Positions 35,142 through 46,200 of a DNA stretch of 64,000 nt are shown in pieces; the stretch's first letter is position 1, and the number at the start of each line of letters is the position of its first letter. Source of the stretch: Closterium sp. NIES-65. Its lineage: Eukaryota; Streptophyta; Zygnematophyceae; Desmidiales; Closteriaceae. Under the pieces are notes generated by a model. That model ran no database searches. It saw only the letters and a program-made list of their open reading frames with translations, and was not told the origin of the DNA. The stretch covers positions 1,234,614-1,298,613 of the forward strand of contig CANXME010001298.1 of the NCBI GenBank assembly GCA_948144175.1, read 5' to 3'. The position numbers and the translations under genes are program-made.

Positions 35142-35271
35142 TGTCAGAACATTATAGCTTATGCTTTTGTGTAGGCTGTAGTGGGGTAGCCCATATGGGG
35201 TACAACCCAATTAGGGTTAGTACTTGTACCCAACTCTTTCATAATGCATTCATTCTCGTTCATTTCCCACA
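35142..35271 (+). repeat. 5' LTR of copia 35142-42778
   Basis: 130 bp, bounded by CGAGC on the left and the primer site on the right. Confidence 0.94.
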
Positions 35272-35399
35272 TGGTTTCAGAGCACATATGCTCCTGGCCT
35301 GTGGGCCCTACTACTGCTTCCGCTGCTACTCGATCTGTCGCACGCGCCAACGGCGCGCGGCGATTTTCTCTCTGGCGTGCGCCCCGAAGCGCGCGGCCC

Positions 35400-36260
35400 C
35401 GTTCCATCTCGTCGCGCTGCCCTAGCGGCCGCGTCGCGCCGCCCTCGCGGCCCCGATCCGCCGCCCTAGCGGCCCCGTCACCTACCCCTGCGGCCCCGGC
35501 GCCGCACATCCTGGCCCCGGCTCCGCCCTTCCTGGCCCCGGCGCCACCTCGGCTGGCCCCGTCGCCTACCTCGGCGACCCCGACGCCGCCCTTCTCGACC
35601 CGGCCCCGCCTCTGCTTGCCCCGTCGCCTGCCCCTGCGGCCCCGGCTCTGCCCTTCCTGGCCCCGGCGCCACCTCGGCTGGCCCCGTCGCCTACCCCGGT
35701 GACCCCGACGCCACCCTTCCCGACCCGGCCCCGCCTCTGCTGGCCCCGTCGCCTACCCCTGCGGCCCCGGCGCTGCCCTTCCCGGCCCCGGCGCCACCTC
35801 TGCTGGCCCCAACGCCGCCCTTACCGGCCCCGGCGCCGCCTCTACTGGCCTCGTCGCCTACCTCTTCGGCCCCGGCGCCGCCCTTTCCGGCCCCACCGCC
35901 GCCTCTGCTGGCCCCGTCACCTACCTTGCGGCCCCGGCGCCACCTCTGCTGGCCCCGTCACCACTAAACCCGGCCCTGCCGCCGTCACCAAGCGGCCCCG
36001 CCGTCACCACCGAGCCGCCGGCGCTGCCGAGCTGCTACCGAGACGCCCGAGCTGCAGCGCCACCTGAGCCGCCCGAGCCGCCGAGCTGCAGTTGCTGCCG
36101 AGCCGCCGTACCGCCGAGCCGCCCGAGCCGCCGAGTCGCCGAGCCGCAGTTGCCGCCGAGCCGCCCGAGTCGCCCGAGCCGCCGAGCCGCAGTTGCTGAC
36201 GAGCCGCCGTGTCGCCGAGCCGCCCGAGCCGCCCGCACCGCCGAGTTGCCGAGTCGCCGA
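35400..36260 (+). repeat. GC-rich leader arrays of the short-LTR copia
   Basis: The first block (about 35430-35990) repeats GGCCCCGGCGCC/GGCCCCGTCGCC motifs in units near 30 and 60 bp. The second (about 36010-36260) repeats GAGCCGCCGAGCCGCAGTTG-type units. Both lie between the primer site and gag. Confidence 0.85.
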
Positions 36261-36401
36261 GCCTGCTCTTCCCACCACTGGTGAGCCCCTGCCCTGCTAG
36301 CGCGCTGCCCGCCACTTGCTTACCTGCCTGCCTGCCTTTCGGCCTGCCTGGCTGCCTGCCTTACTGCTGCTACTCCTGCTCCTGCTTCTACTGGCGGAGC
36401 C

Positions 36402-39400
36402 AGATGCAGCCCCAGCGACGTCCGCGTGAGTCCCTCACGCCCCAGCAGCTGCGTGAGTGGTATGCTGGTTGGGATTGTAGGGGTGGCGGCGCTGCTACTG
36501 CTACCACTACTGCTGCTACTACTACTGGCGGCGGCCAGATGCAGCTCCAGCGACGCCCACGCGCGTCTCTCACGCCTCAGCAGCTTCGTGAGTGGTACGC
36601 TCAGAGTAGAGGGTCTCACAGTTCTGTTCACTGCTCTTACGTGATTCGCAGTGGTGCTCGGACTGGTCAGCCTTGTGGGACACCTAGTCACACACAGTCC
36701 CGCTGCTTCGCCCGTCTGAGCGACGCCTGGCGTACCGAGTTTGGCGACGAGGCTGAGCTCCCCGACTGGGTGGAGTTGCTGAGGAAGAGGGTAGATATAT
36801 TTGCTCTTGACTATGATGCTATTCTCACTGCCATGTATGCATTGCCTACTAGTGCTGACCGTGCCGGTCACCTGTGCGTACCGCGTGACCCGGGTGTGAA
36901 GATAGGTAGGTAACGATAGTAGCCATAGCTAGGACTAACCTAGCTAGGCAAGAAGAAGTTAGGCAAAAGAGAGGGGTTGTACTAGCAAGCAATGAGATAC
37001 AAATATGAAACCCTAAGGGGTTATACTCGCTATATGAGTAGCCCACTGCAGGCTAGATAACAAATATGACATTCTGACACACCCCCATAGCCAAAGTGGG
37101 GTGTAATCAGCAGAGCAAGCAAAACAGAACAAGCTCAGGGTGGATCACAATGTCACCACACAGTCTGAGCACAAGTTCAAGCAGCAGTAGTATAAAGTTC
37201 ACAGTTATAAGCAAAGCTAGAGGTAGTCACAACGGGCAAGTGAGGAGGAGGAGAGAGACTGAGAGGAGAGGAGATAGGAGGCGACGGATGAAGCTGCAGA
37301 CACACGGGCAACAGGAGGCAGACTGGCACAGCGGCTACCGGACGAAGCCCCCGGACTACAGGAGTAACTAGCCCCGCGGCTAAAGTAGCGGCAGACGAGC
37401 AACGGACCCACGGGCGGCTGGCACAGCTGGCTACGACTGGGCTACCGGACGAAGTCCCCGGACTACAGGTGCTGCTAGCAACACATCGGCATCCTCCATT
37501 CAGCTTCCCCAGACTGTCCTACTCCCCTTGGCACACACCCACTGCTACACCGCTAGCTCTCCTCCCCTTCCCCCCCCCTTAGTATCACTCCACCGGCTCC
37601 ACCACAATCACCCCCCCCTCAGCGGCAGCTGTAGCACAAGGAGACGGAGGAGGAGGAGGAGCAGGGAGTGGTACTGAGGAGGGTCACCCCCATACTCCTC
37701 ACCCCCAAACCCTAAAGTAGGAGAATGGGGAGTAGGAGGGGTAGGGCGGTAGTAGAGGGACTGGGAACAGCGGGGAGGGCAGGGAAGGTAGGAAACGATA
37801 TGACATTCTGACACCGGGTATAGAGCCTGCTGCTCTAGCTGCAAGTGAGGCTGCTGCTCTGGGCGCTAGTGAGTCTCCTGCTCCAGATACAGGTGCAGCT
37901 GCTGCTCTAGGTGCTAGTGAGTCTGCTTCCTCAGGTGCGGGTGAGTCTGCTCTCTCAGGTACCGCGTCGGCTCCGGCCTCTCACACCTTCACTCTTGACT
38001 CGGGGGCTTCCCGCTCCTTCTTTCGAGACCGCACCACACTCACGCCGCTTGGTCGGCCAGTTGCAGTCTCTCTGGCAGACCCCTCTGGGGGTCCTGTCCT
38101 TGCTCACTTCTCCACTGTCCTCCCGTGTCCGGCGGCCCCCTCTAGCACCCTGTCTGGTCTTTACCTCCCCTCGTTCTCTACGAACTTGGTGAGTGGTGCT
38201 GACCTACAGGATGCGGGGGTTCACCAGTTCACTCCTGCGAGTCAGCGGGTGACCCACTGCACGGACGCTCGGACAGGCCGACACCTGGCCACGTTTACAC
38301 GTCGGCCGGGGTCGAGCCTGTACACGCTGACCACTGCGTCTAATCCAGTCACTGCGTCTGGTCAGGTAGCTGCGTCGGGTCAGGTGTTTGCTGCAGTGTC
38401 CAGGTCTGGTCCTGAGTCTTCCCCCTGCTCGTGTCGTCTCCTGTCTCACGAGACTCTCCTCTGGCACCACCGCCTTGGTCACCCCTCCCTGCTTCGTCTC
38501 TGAAGCATGGCCTCCCGTGTCCTTGTCTCTGGTCTTCCCCGGTCCCTCCCTCCCCTTCCTCCGGGGCCTGGCCCTACCTGCGTCCCCTGTGTCGAGGGGC
38601 GGCAGCGGGCTACCCCTCACTCCTCTCAGTTTCCTCCGACAGAGGCCCTGCTGCAGACGCTTCACATGGACGTGTGGGGCCCGGCCCGCGTCCGTGGACA
38701 GGGTCACGAGCGCTACTTCCTGCTGGTGGTTGACGACTACTCGCGTTACACCACAGTCTTCCCCTTGCGCAGCAAGGGTGATGTCACTGAGGTGTTGATC
38801 GACTGGATCCGCGCAGCTCGTCTCCAGCTCAGGCGGAGCTTCGGCTCGGACTTTCCTGTTCTGCGTCTGCACTCTGACAGAGGCGGAGAGTTCTCCTCTG
38901 GCCTTCTGCGAGCATACTGTCGTCCACAAGGCATCCGCCAGACCTTCACGCTTCCGGACTCTCCAGAGCAAAATGGGATTGCTGAGCGCCGCATTGGCAT
39001 GGTCATGGACGTCGCCCGTACGTCCATGATGCATGCGGCTGCCCCCCATTTTCTGTGGCCGTTTGCGGTCCGGTACGCGGCGCATGAGATCAACCTTCAG
39101 CCCAGGGTCTCCATGCCGAAGACCTACCCAGCTTTGCTCTGGACGGGGAAGGTTGGCGATGCGTCTGCGTTCCGTGTCTGGGGATCTCGGGCGTTTGTCC
39201 GCGACTTGTGTGCGGACAAGCTGTCCCCTCGTGCTGCTCCCTGCGTCTTCCTGGGTTTCCCCCCAGACGCGCAAGGGTGGCAGTTCTACCACCCCACCTC
39301 TCGTCGTGTTCTGTCCTCCCAGGACGTCACGTTCGACGAGTCGGTCCCCTACTACCGCCTCTTCCCCTACCGCACTCCGTCCCTCCCCCCGCCACCGCTC

Positions 39401-42400
39401 TTCCTTGTGCCAGGTCCCCCCCCGGTAGACCCCCTCCCCCCTCACGGTCCTGCCCCTTCAGGTGTGTCCCACGTAGACGCTGTTGAGCCTGTCGAGGTCG
39501 CTGGTGACTCTGGTGCTACTGAGAGTGCTGAGCCTCGGGGTGCTGACTCTTGGGGTGCTGAGCGTGTGGGTGCTACGCCTGGGGGTGCTGAGCCTAGGGG
39601 TGCTGAGCCTGGGGGTGCTGAGCCTGGGAGTGCTGAGCCTGGGGGTGCTGAGCCTGGGGGTGCTGAGCCTGGGAGTGCTGAGCCGGGGGGTGCTGAGCCT
39701 GGGGGTGCTACGCCTGGGGGTGCTACGCCTGGAGGTGCTGAGCCTAAGGGAGCTGGGCCTGCTCGTGTGGCGTCTGGCGGTGCTGTGCCTGGCGGTTCTC
39801 CGGGTGCTTCGTCTCGCCGGGAGCCACTCTCTCCACAGGAGTTGCGTGAGTGGTTTGCCCGGCGCTGGAGGCGAGCTGCTGGAGCTGGAGGTGCTGCGGG
39901 TACTGGAGGTTCTGCTGCTGCTGAGGGTGCTGGTGCCGCGGGTCCCGGAGGTGCTCGTACTGGGAGTACTGGAGCTGTTGGGCCTGCGGGTACTTCTGGA
40001 GTTGGAGCTGCTGCGGGTGTTGACGCGGTGGCTACTGCTGTCGGTCCTGGAGGTGGTCCTGCTAGGGGTGCTACTGGTGCTGCTGGAGGTACTGGAGCTG
40101 GAGGTGCTGCTGGTGCTGGTGCTGCCACTGGGGGTACTGGTGCTGTCCCTGCTGTGTCTGGAGTCGCCGCGCGGCCTCGGCCGTACTTCGTTCCGCTCCT
40201 TCAGCAGGTTCTTGGTCTCCCGCCTTCTACTGGTCCTCCTCCTCCCTTCGAGTGTCCACAGCCTGTCCTGTCACAGTTCCAGTTACAGCCGGCCTCCCCA
40301 CTGCCTGCTCCGTCTCCCTACACTGGTCCTACTGGAGGTCTTGCTGAGCGTCGTGAGCCTGCGTCTCGCCCTGCGTCGCCTGTCCGTGCTGCTCGCACTA
40401 GTGGTCGCGGTTCGCGTCAGCGTCCTCCTCCTGTCCCTGGCACACACCGGATGTCTCTGCGTCCGTCCACTGCTCCTCTGCGTGCCCCTTTGCCTTCTCA
40501 TCCTGAGTCTTCTCTTCCTGCTCTTCCCGACCCGGAGTCGGACTCTCTTCGTGCTGCCAGTCCTACTGTCACGCGTCTCCTTGCTACTGTCGTCACTGAC
40601 CCTTCTTTTGAGTCCACTGCTGCGTCTGCCCTAGTTGCTGAGCTCGTCGACTTTGCTGCTCGCTATCGTCTAGACTACGCTACTAGTCTTGTCGCTGAGT
40701 CTGAGTCTGTCTGTCCTCCGTCCGTCGGGGGTGAGTGTGCCCTTGGCACGGACGTCCTTGAGGACAGGCAGGAGGAGTTCCAGTGTCTCGCTACTGCTTC
40801 ACCTCATCTCGTGTCCGTACTGCTTACCCCTGAGGGAGACCCGGATGCACTTCACATCCCGACTCCGCTCTCTTACGCGGAGGCGATAGAGGGTCCCTAC
40901 TCCTCTCAGTGGCAGGCAGCTATGGACGCAGAGATGGCTTCCTGGAAGTCCACAGGCACCTACGTTGACGAGGTTCCCCCACCTGGGGCGAACATCGTCA
41001 ATGGCATGTGGATTTTCAGGGTGAAGCGGCCGCCAGGTTCTCCGCCTGTCTTCAAGGCGCGGTACGTGGCTCGTGGCTTCAGTCAGCGGCAGGGAGTTGA
41101 CTAGTTTCAGACCTTCTCTCCCACCCCGAAGATGACCACTCTTCGGGTGCTGCTGCACATAGCCGCTCAGCGCGACTACGAGCTTCACTCTCTTGACTTG
41201 AGCACTACTTTCCTGCAGGGTAGCCTGCACGAGGAGATCTGGCTGCGCCGCGCACCTGGCTTCACTAGGACTTTTCCTCCTGGCACCCAGTGGAGCCTCC
41301 GGCGGCCAGTCTACGGTCTCCGCGAGGCACCGCGTGAGTGGCACGACACACTGAGGACTACGCTTGCGGCTCTTGGGTTTGCTCCCTCTACTGCTGACCC
41401 GTCGCTGTTTCTGCTCACCGACACTTCTTTGCCGCCGTTCTACATCCTCGTGTACGTCGACGACTTGGTCTTTGCCACAGCTGACACTGCTGGACTCGCC
41501 CATGTGAAGTCCGAGCTGCAGAAGAGACACACGTGCACAGACCTAGGTGAACTGCGCAGCTACCTTGGCTTGCAGATCACCCGGGACAGAACACAGCGCA
41601 CCATTACCCTGACTCAGTCACACATGGTGCAGTAGGTCCTTCAGCGCTTCGGCTTCACGTACTCCTCGCCTCAGGCCACTCCTCTGCCTACCCGTCACTC
41701 GCTCTCAGCTCTGCCTTCGGATGAGTCCCTAGAGTCGAGTGGCCCGTACCCTGAGCTTGTTGGCTGCCTCATGTACCTGATGACCTGCACTCGACCTGAC
41801 CTTGCATACCCTCTTAGCATACTCGCACGCTATGTTACTCCTGGGAGACACAGACCGGAGCACATGGCTGCAGCGAAGAGGGTGTTGCGCTACTTGTGCA
41901 GTACGTCAGGCATGGGGCTTGTGCTTGGAGGGCGCAGTCCAGTGGTCCTTACTGGGCACGCAGACGCTTCTTGGGCGGACGACCAGGCTACACAGCGGTC
42001 ATCACAGGGTTACACCTTCAGCCTTGGTTCCGGCTCTGTTTCGTGGCGGGCTACCCGCTCGTCTTCAGTTCTCGGCTCCAGTTGTGAGGCTGAGATCTAC
42101 GCCGGGGCCATGGCTGCACAGGAGCTTCGCTGGCTCACCTACCTGCTGACTGACCTTGGAGAGGTGCCTCATTCTCTTCCAGTGCTGTACGTAGACAACA
42201 AGGCCATGCTGGCCTTGTGTCGAGAGCAGAGACTGGAGCACAGAACGAAGCACATTGCTCTTTGCTACTTCCTTGCTCGTGAGCTGCAGCAGCGTGGTCA
42301 GCTGCGTCTTGCTTACGTGGCCTCTGAGGCCAACACTGCTGATATCTTAACCAAGGCACTTGCGCCTTGTGATCATCAGCGCTTCTGTACTCAGCTTGGT

Positions 42401-42436
42401 CTTGTGCCTGCCTTGCCTCACTTGCTCACCTCTTGA
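36402..42436 (+). pseudogene. copia gag-pol coding region (35142-42778 element)
   Basis: Gag runs about 36402-36900 with the widely spaced C-x13-C-x4-H-x4-C knuckle at 36632-36706, and is followed by the nested element. Protease (FTLDSGASRSFFRD) lies near 37990. The pre-integrase HHRLGHPS lies near 38470. The integrase core is about 38660-39200 (HMDVWGPARVRGQGHERYF; QNGIAERRIGMVMDVART). A linker of [10 protein letters not shown]-type repeats lies about 39530-39760. RT spans about 41000-41560 (LVYVDDLVFATAD near 41450), and RNase H about 41950-42380. About four breaks besides the nested insertion. Confidence 0.87.
36895..37813 (-). mobile_element. Non-autonomous short-LTR copia relative nested in copia gag
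   Basis: A 185-bp LTR (36895-37079, ending ATTCTGACA) is followed by the family polypurine hairpin (37079-37104). The interior matches the other non-autonomous copies (CCCGGACTACAGGAGTAACT, then about 37600-37740 with no coding domain). The right end repeats TATGACATTCTGACA. A 5-bp duplication CCGGG flanks it (36890-36894 and 37814-37818). It looks degraded at its right side. Confidence 0.8.
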
Positions 42437-42648
42437 CCTTGCTTGTACGGTTACATATATATACACCTGCTCTTGCTTGTCTAGCTTTCTATATATATAT
42501 GTACTCCTGCATGTGAACTGGCCTTGTGGCCTTGAACTTGTGCTCGGAATGTGTGGTGACTTTGTGATCCACCCTGAGCTTGCTTTGATTTGCTTTGCTT
42601 GACTGGTCTTGTGACCCCTTGTACTCCCCCACTTTGCCTATGGGGGTG

Positions 42649-42778
42649 TGTCAGAACATTATAGCTTATGCTTTTGTGTAGGCTGTAGTGGGGTAGCCCA
42701 TATGGGGTACAACCCAATTAGGGTTAGTACTTGTACCCAACTCTTTCATACTGCATTCATTCTCGTTCATTTCTCACA
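42649..42778 (+). repeat. 3' LTR of copia 35142-42778
   Basis: 130 bp, bounded by the polypurine hairpin on the left and CGAGC on the right. Confidence 0.94.
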
Positions 42779-42846
42779 CGAGCAACGGGTGCTGCTGTAC
42801 GCGATGTTGATGGTCACGGTAAGCAATGTCGAGAAAATTCCCTACA

Positions 42847-42908
42847 CTAGCATGGATGTGATGTGCACGAAAAGTCCCAATATCAATGCCGCTTTCCCCT
42901 TATGGTAT
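42847..42908. other. Short unassigned spacer between two gypsy LTRs
   Basis: Sixty-two bases match neither gypsy LTR nor any element seen here. They may be original host DNA. Confidence 0.4.
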
Positions 42909-43224
42909 TGAGTGAACGAACGAGAATTGCACTATCGAAGCAAGAGTACAATGAGCGAAGGTATGAGCGAAGAATATATAGCGAAACTACAGTGGTAACG
43001 GTAATGGTCGCGCGACGAGCCTGGGACTGAGGTTGGGAACGTGTCGAAGCGTAGGCCCGGAGCGCGGGTTACCAGCCGAGCCGTGAGGTCGGGATGCGAT
43101 GTGCGAAAATGGCGGGATGATGAATGATGCGATGGTCGCGAGTGGTAACGGTGCTGAGTGAGGTGCTACAGTGAGGTACGCGTTGAGCAGAGATGCGAAG
43201 TAAGGAAAAGGGAATTTCCTTACA
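42909..43224 (-). repeat. 3' LTR of gypsy 42909-48420
   Basis: It matches 48105-48420 with about five differences and ends TTTCCTTACA next to the purine tract. Confidence 0.9.
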
Positions 43225-43252
43225 CTACCCCCCCCCTCTTAAAAGGTCCTCC

Positions 43253-46200
43253 TTACGAAAGCGCGTGGACGTCTTTGAAGTTTCGGCTGCGTAGATAGTC
43301 GGTGACGACAGGGTGGTTTTCAATTCTGTCCACGGGAACCCAGTTGTCCTCGGTGGGTGTACGATCTTTCCAGCGAATCACAAACTCAACTTTTCGGGCC
43401 CCTCGAGGGTCGCGAACTCTGTGGCTCAAGATTTTGTCGGGGGTGATGACTGGTTCGGTTGGTGGTCGTGACATGCTGGATGGTCGATGTCGTGGGAGTT
43501 GGCTGGTGGATGGTACGTAAGGGCGAAGCAGGCTGACGTGGAACGAGGGGCTGACGTACCAGTCAGCAGGAAGGAGGAGGTGCGCGGTGACAGGTGTGAT
43601 CATGTGACTGATTCGAAATGGCCCACAGTATCGAGGGCGGAGTTTGGGAGTGATGGGCAGGCGGAGGTTCTGAGTGTCGAGTAAAACGAGGTCGTCAGGC
43701 TGATAAGTGACGGGTCTGCGGTGGCGATCGGCGTTGCGTTTAGCGATGATATTTGATTTTTTAATTGCTTCTGTTGCCCTGGTCCGTGCTGCTTGCAAAA
43801 TCTCGGCGAACTGTTGTGCGCGTGGAACGGGATTGTCGGGGTTTGGTGTCATGGGTACTGTTGGGTTCTGTCCGTAATTCAAGTAGAATGGCGACTGTTG
43901 GGTCCTGGCAGATGGCGCGTTGTTTTATGCGAACTCGATGAGAGGCAGCTGCTGCTCCCACGTGTTTGGATCGTCACACGTGGCTCGAATGAGTTGCTCC
44001 ATAGTCTGGTTTGTCCGTTCTGTCTGTCCGTCGGTTTCGGGGTGATACGATGAACTGAATTGAAGTCGCGTGCCGAACTGCTGCCACAGGTTCCGCCAGA
44101 AATTACTGGTAAACTTCGTGTCCCTGTCGCTGATGATTGACGCTGGTATCCCGTGCAGTCGAACGACGGTGGCGATGAAGAGTCGGGCTTTTTCCTCGGC
44201 TGTGATTGATTTCCTGCATGCTGCGAAATGTGCCATTTTCGTTAGTCGATCGACGACGACCAGGATCGCGTCATTCCCACTCGCCCCGGCCGGTAACCCC
44301 GTGACGAAGTCCATCGTCACCTGCTGCCAAGCACGCTCTGGAGGTGGGATTGGTTGTAATTGTCCTGCCGGCCGCGTCCTGGTTGACTTCATGAGTTGGC
44401 AAGTGGGACACGATGCCACGTGTCGTTGCACGTCGGTCAACATTTCCGGCCAGTAATAGTACCGCTGCAGCTGCTGCCGTGTTTTTTCTACTCCGAAATG
44501 TCCCGAGGTAACTCCGTCGTGTGCCTCCTGTAACAGTAGTTCCCGTAGTAGCGTGTACCCTGGTACCCAGATGCGGTCGGATCCAGCTTTTACGTAATAG
44601 ACCCCCTTGGCTGCTGCGAATTGCTGTGAATTTCCTCCTGTGAAGAATGGGTCTGTTTGATATCCGTGGGTAAATAGTCTTGTCAGTCACGGGCTGGTCT
44701 GGGCGAGTAGTATCGCATGGATTTGGGCAGTGGGGCGGGTCAGTGCGTCGGCGATATTCGAGGCTCCTTTTTTATATGTGACCGTATAGTGGAAATTCGA
44801 CTCGAGGAAGTCGAGCCACCGAATCTGTCGTGGGTTGAGGTGGGGCTGTGCGCGAAGGTACTGTAGGGATCGATGGTCTGTCCGTACTGTCACGTCTGCG
44901 CCGGTCAAGTAGCAGCGCCACACTTTGAAGGCATGCACGATCGCGAGCATTTCGCGGTCGTGTATCGGGTAATTTCGCTCAGGTGGATGTAGCTTGCGTG
45001 ATTCGTAGGCGATGGGTTGGAGGCCGTTGCCGAAGTCCTGTAACAGTACTGCTCCGATGGCGATGTCACTTGCGTTTGTAACCACTTCGAAGGGGCGGTG
45101 TGGGTCAGCGATGCGTAGGACGGGTGGTGAACAGAGAACATCTTTCAGGGCAAAGAAGGCAGCATGCTCTTTCTCCCCCCACGTAAAAAGGACCCCCTTA
45201 CGCAGTAAATCAGTGAGCGCGCCATGTCGGGGACGAACCGACGAACGTAATTAACAAACCCTGAAAAACTCTGTAGTTCCGTGATGTTCGTCGGGGGATG
45301 CCACGCTTTTACGGTATCCAGCTTCTTAGGGTCTATCTCAACCCCAGCCTCCGAAATGACGTGACCTAAAAACTCTAGCCTGTCCCGAAAAAACTCGCAC
45401 TTGGAGCCCTTGGTGAGTAACCGATGTGCCTCTAAAATTTTAAAAACTGCTTCGAGATCTACTAAGTGCTGCTGCTGGTCCCGACTGTAAACGAGGATGT
45501 CGTCGAGGTAAACTATGACGCATTTATCTAAAATTGGCCTAAACGCCTCGTTCATGGTCATCTGAAATGTTGCAGGCGCGTTGGTCAGCCCGAAAGGCAT
45601 CACTGTGTACTCGAATGACCCGTACCTAGTCCTAAATGCTGTCTTGGCGCAGTCGGATGGTTCGACCCGAATTTGATGGTAACCTCCCCGTAAGTCGATT
45701 TTCGAAAATACTCGTGCGGTTCGTAGCTGGTCGATCAGTTCGTCGGCGCGGGGGATGGGGTATCGTGATTTTACTGTTACCCTGTTAAGCGCTCGATAGT
45801 CGATGCACATGCGAAACCCTCCGTCTTTTTTCGGTGTGAACAGTATCGGTGCGGTGAACGGTGACGAGCTCGGTCGGATAAACTGCTTCTCTAACAGGTA
45901 ATCTAACTGCTTCCTTAGCTCGTCGAGCTCGGGCTGTGTCAGTCGAAATTGGCGCTGTACAGTTGGCTGTGCCCCCGGTTCTAACTCGATCCTATGGTCA
46001 TGCGCCCGCTGAGGTGGCAGCCCTTGCGGTAAGTCATCCGGAAAGATACCCGGGAACCGTTTCAGTAGTGCCTGTAGTTCGGGTGGTACGGCTGCCAACA
46101 GTTTCTGCAAATCACTCGGCCGGTCCTCTTTTTCCACTAATGCGATATCCACTGCGTACACGTCAGCTCCAGCAGCGACAGCCCGTTTCATCGTGATGGC

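Larger units (their letters stand above)
35142..42778 (+). mobile_element. Ty1/copia short-LTR retrotransposon with target duplication
   Basis: LTRs of 130 bp (35142-35271 and 42649-42778), TGTCAGAACATT...CACA, differ at about two positions. An exact 5-bp duplication CGAGC flanks the element (35137-35141 and 42779-42783). A primer site TGGTTTCAGAGC begins at 35272. The polypurine hairpin (about 42625-42648) abuts the right LTR. A GC-rich leader (about 35340-36270) precedes gag. It inserted into the 5' LTR of the base gypsy and itself received a non-autonomous element at 36895. Very young. Largely whole, with about four breaks besides that insertion. Confidence 0.95.
11518..42846 (-). mobile_element. 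Ty3/gypsy chromovirus-like element, base of the nested stack
   Basis: Pieces of one minus-strand gypsy element occur in the right order across 31 kb. The 5' LTR is in three blocks (28770-28785, 34891-35141, 42784-42846; about 330 bp in all). The primer site (28755-28767) is complementary to initiator-Met tRNA, and gag starts at 28586. A gag zinc-knuckle region lies about 23250-23742 and protease about 15390-14990, with the adjoining gag side at 23148. RT and RNase H are about 14900-13670, and integrase about 13600-11520 (MAHFAACRKS; SSSYHPETD). Gaps between blocks are other elements: copia at 28786, 35142, 15393 and up to 11517; a methyltransferase-bearing gypsy at about 23748; and a solo-LTR-like insert at 12028. 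It is close kin of the gypsy at 42909-48420. Decayed, with many breaks. Confidence 0.85.

Noticed and set aside
42901-42908. GGTAT before and ATACC after the second gypsy as a target duplication
   Set aside because: These are reverse complements, not direct copies, so they do not support a target duplication.
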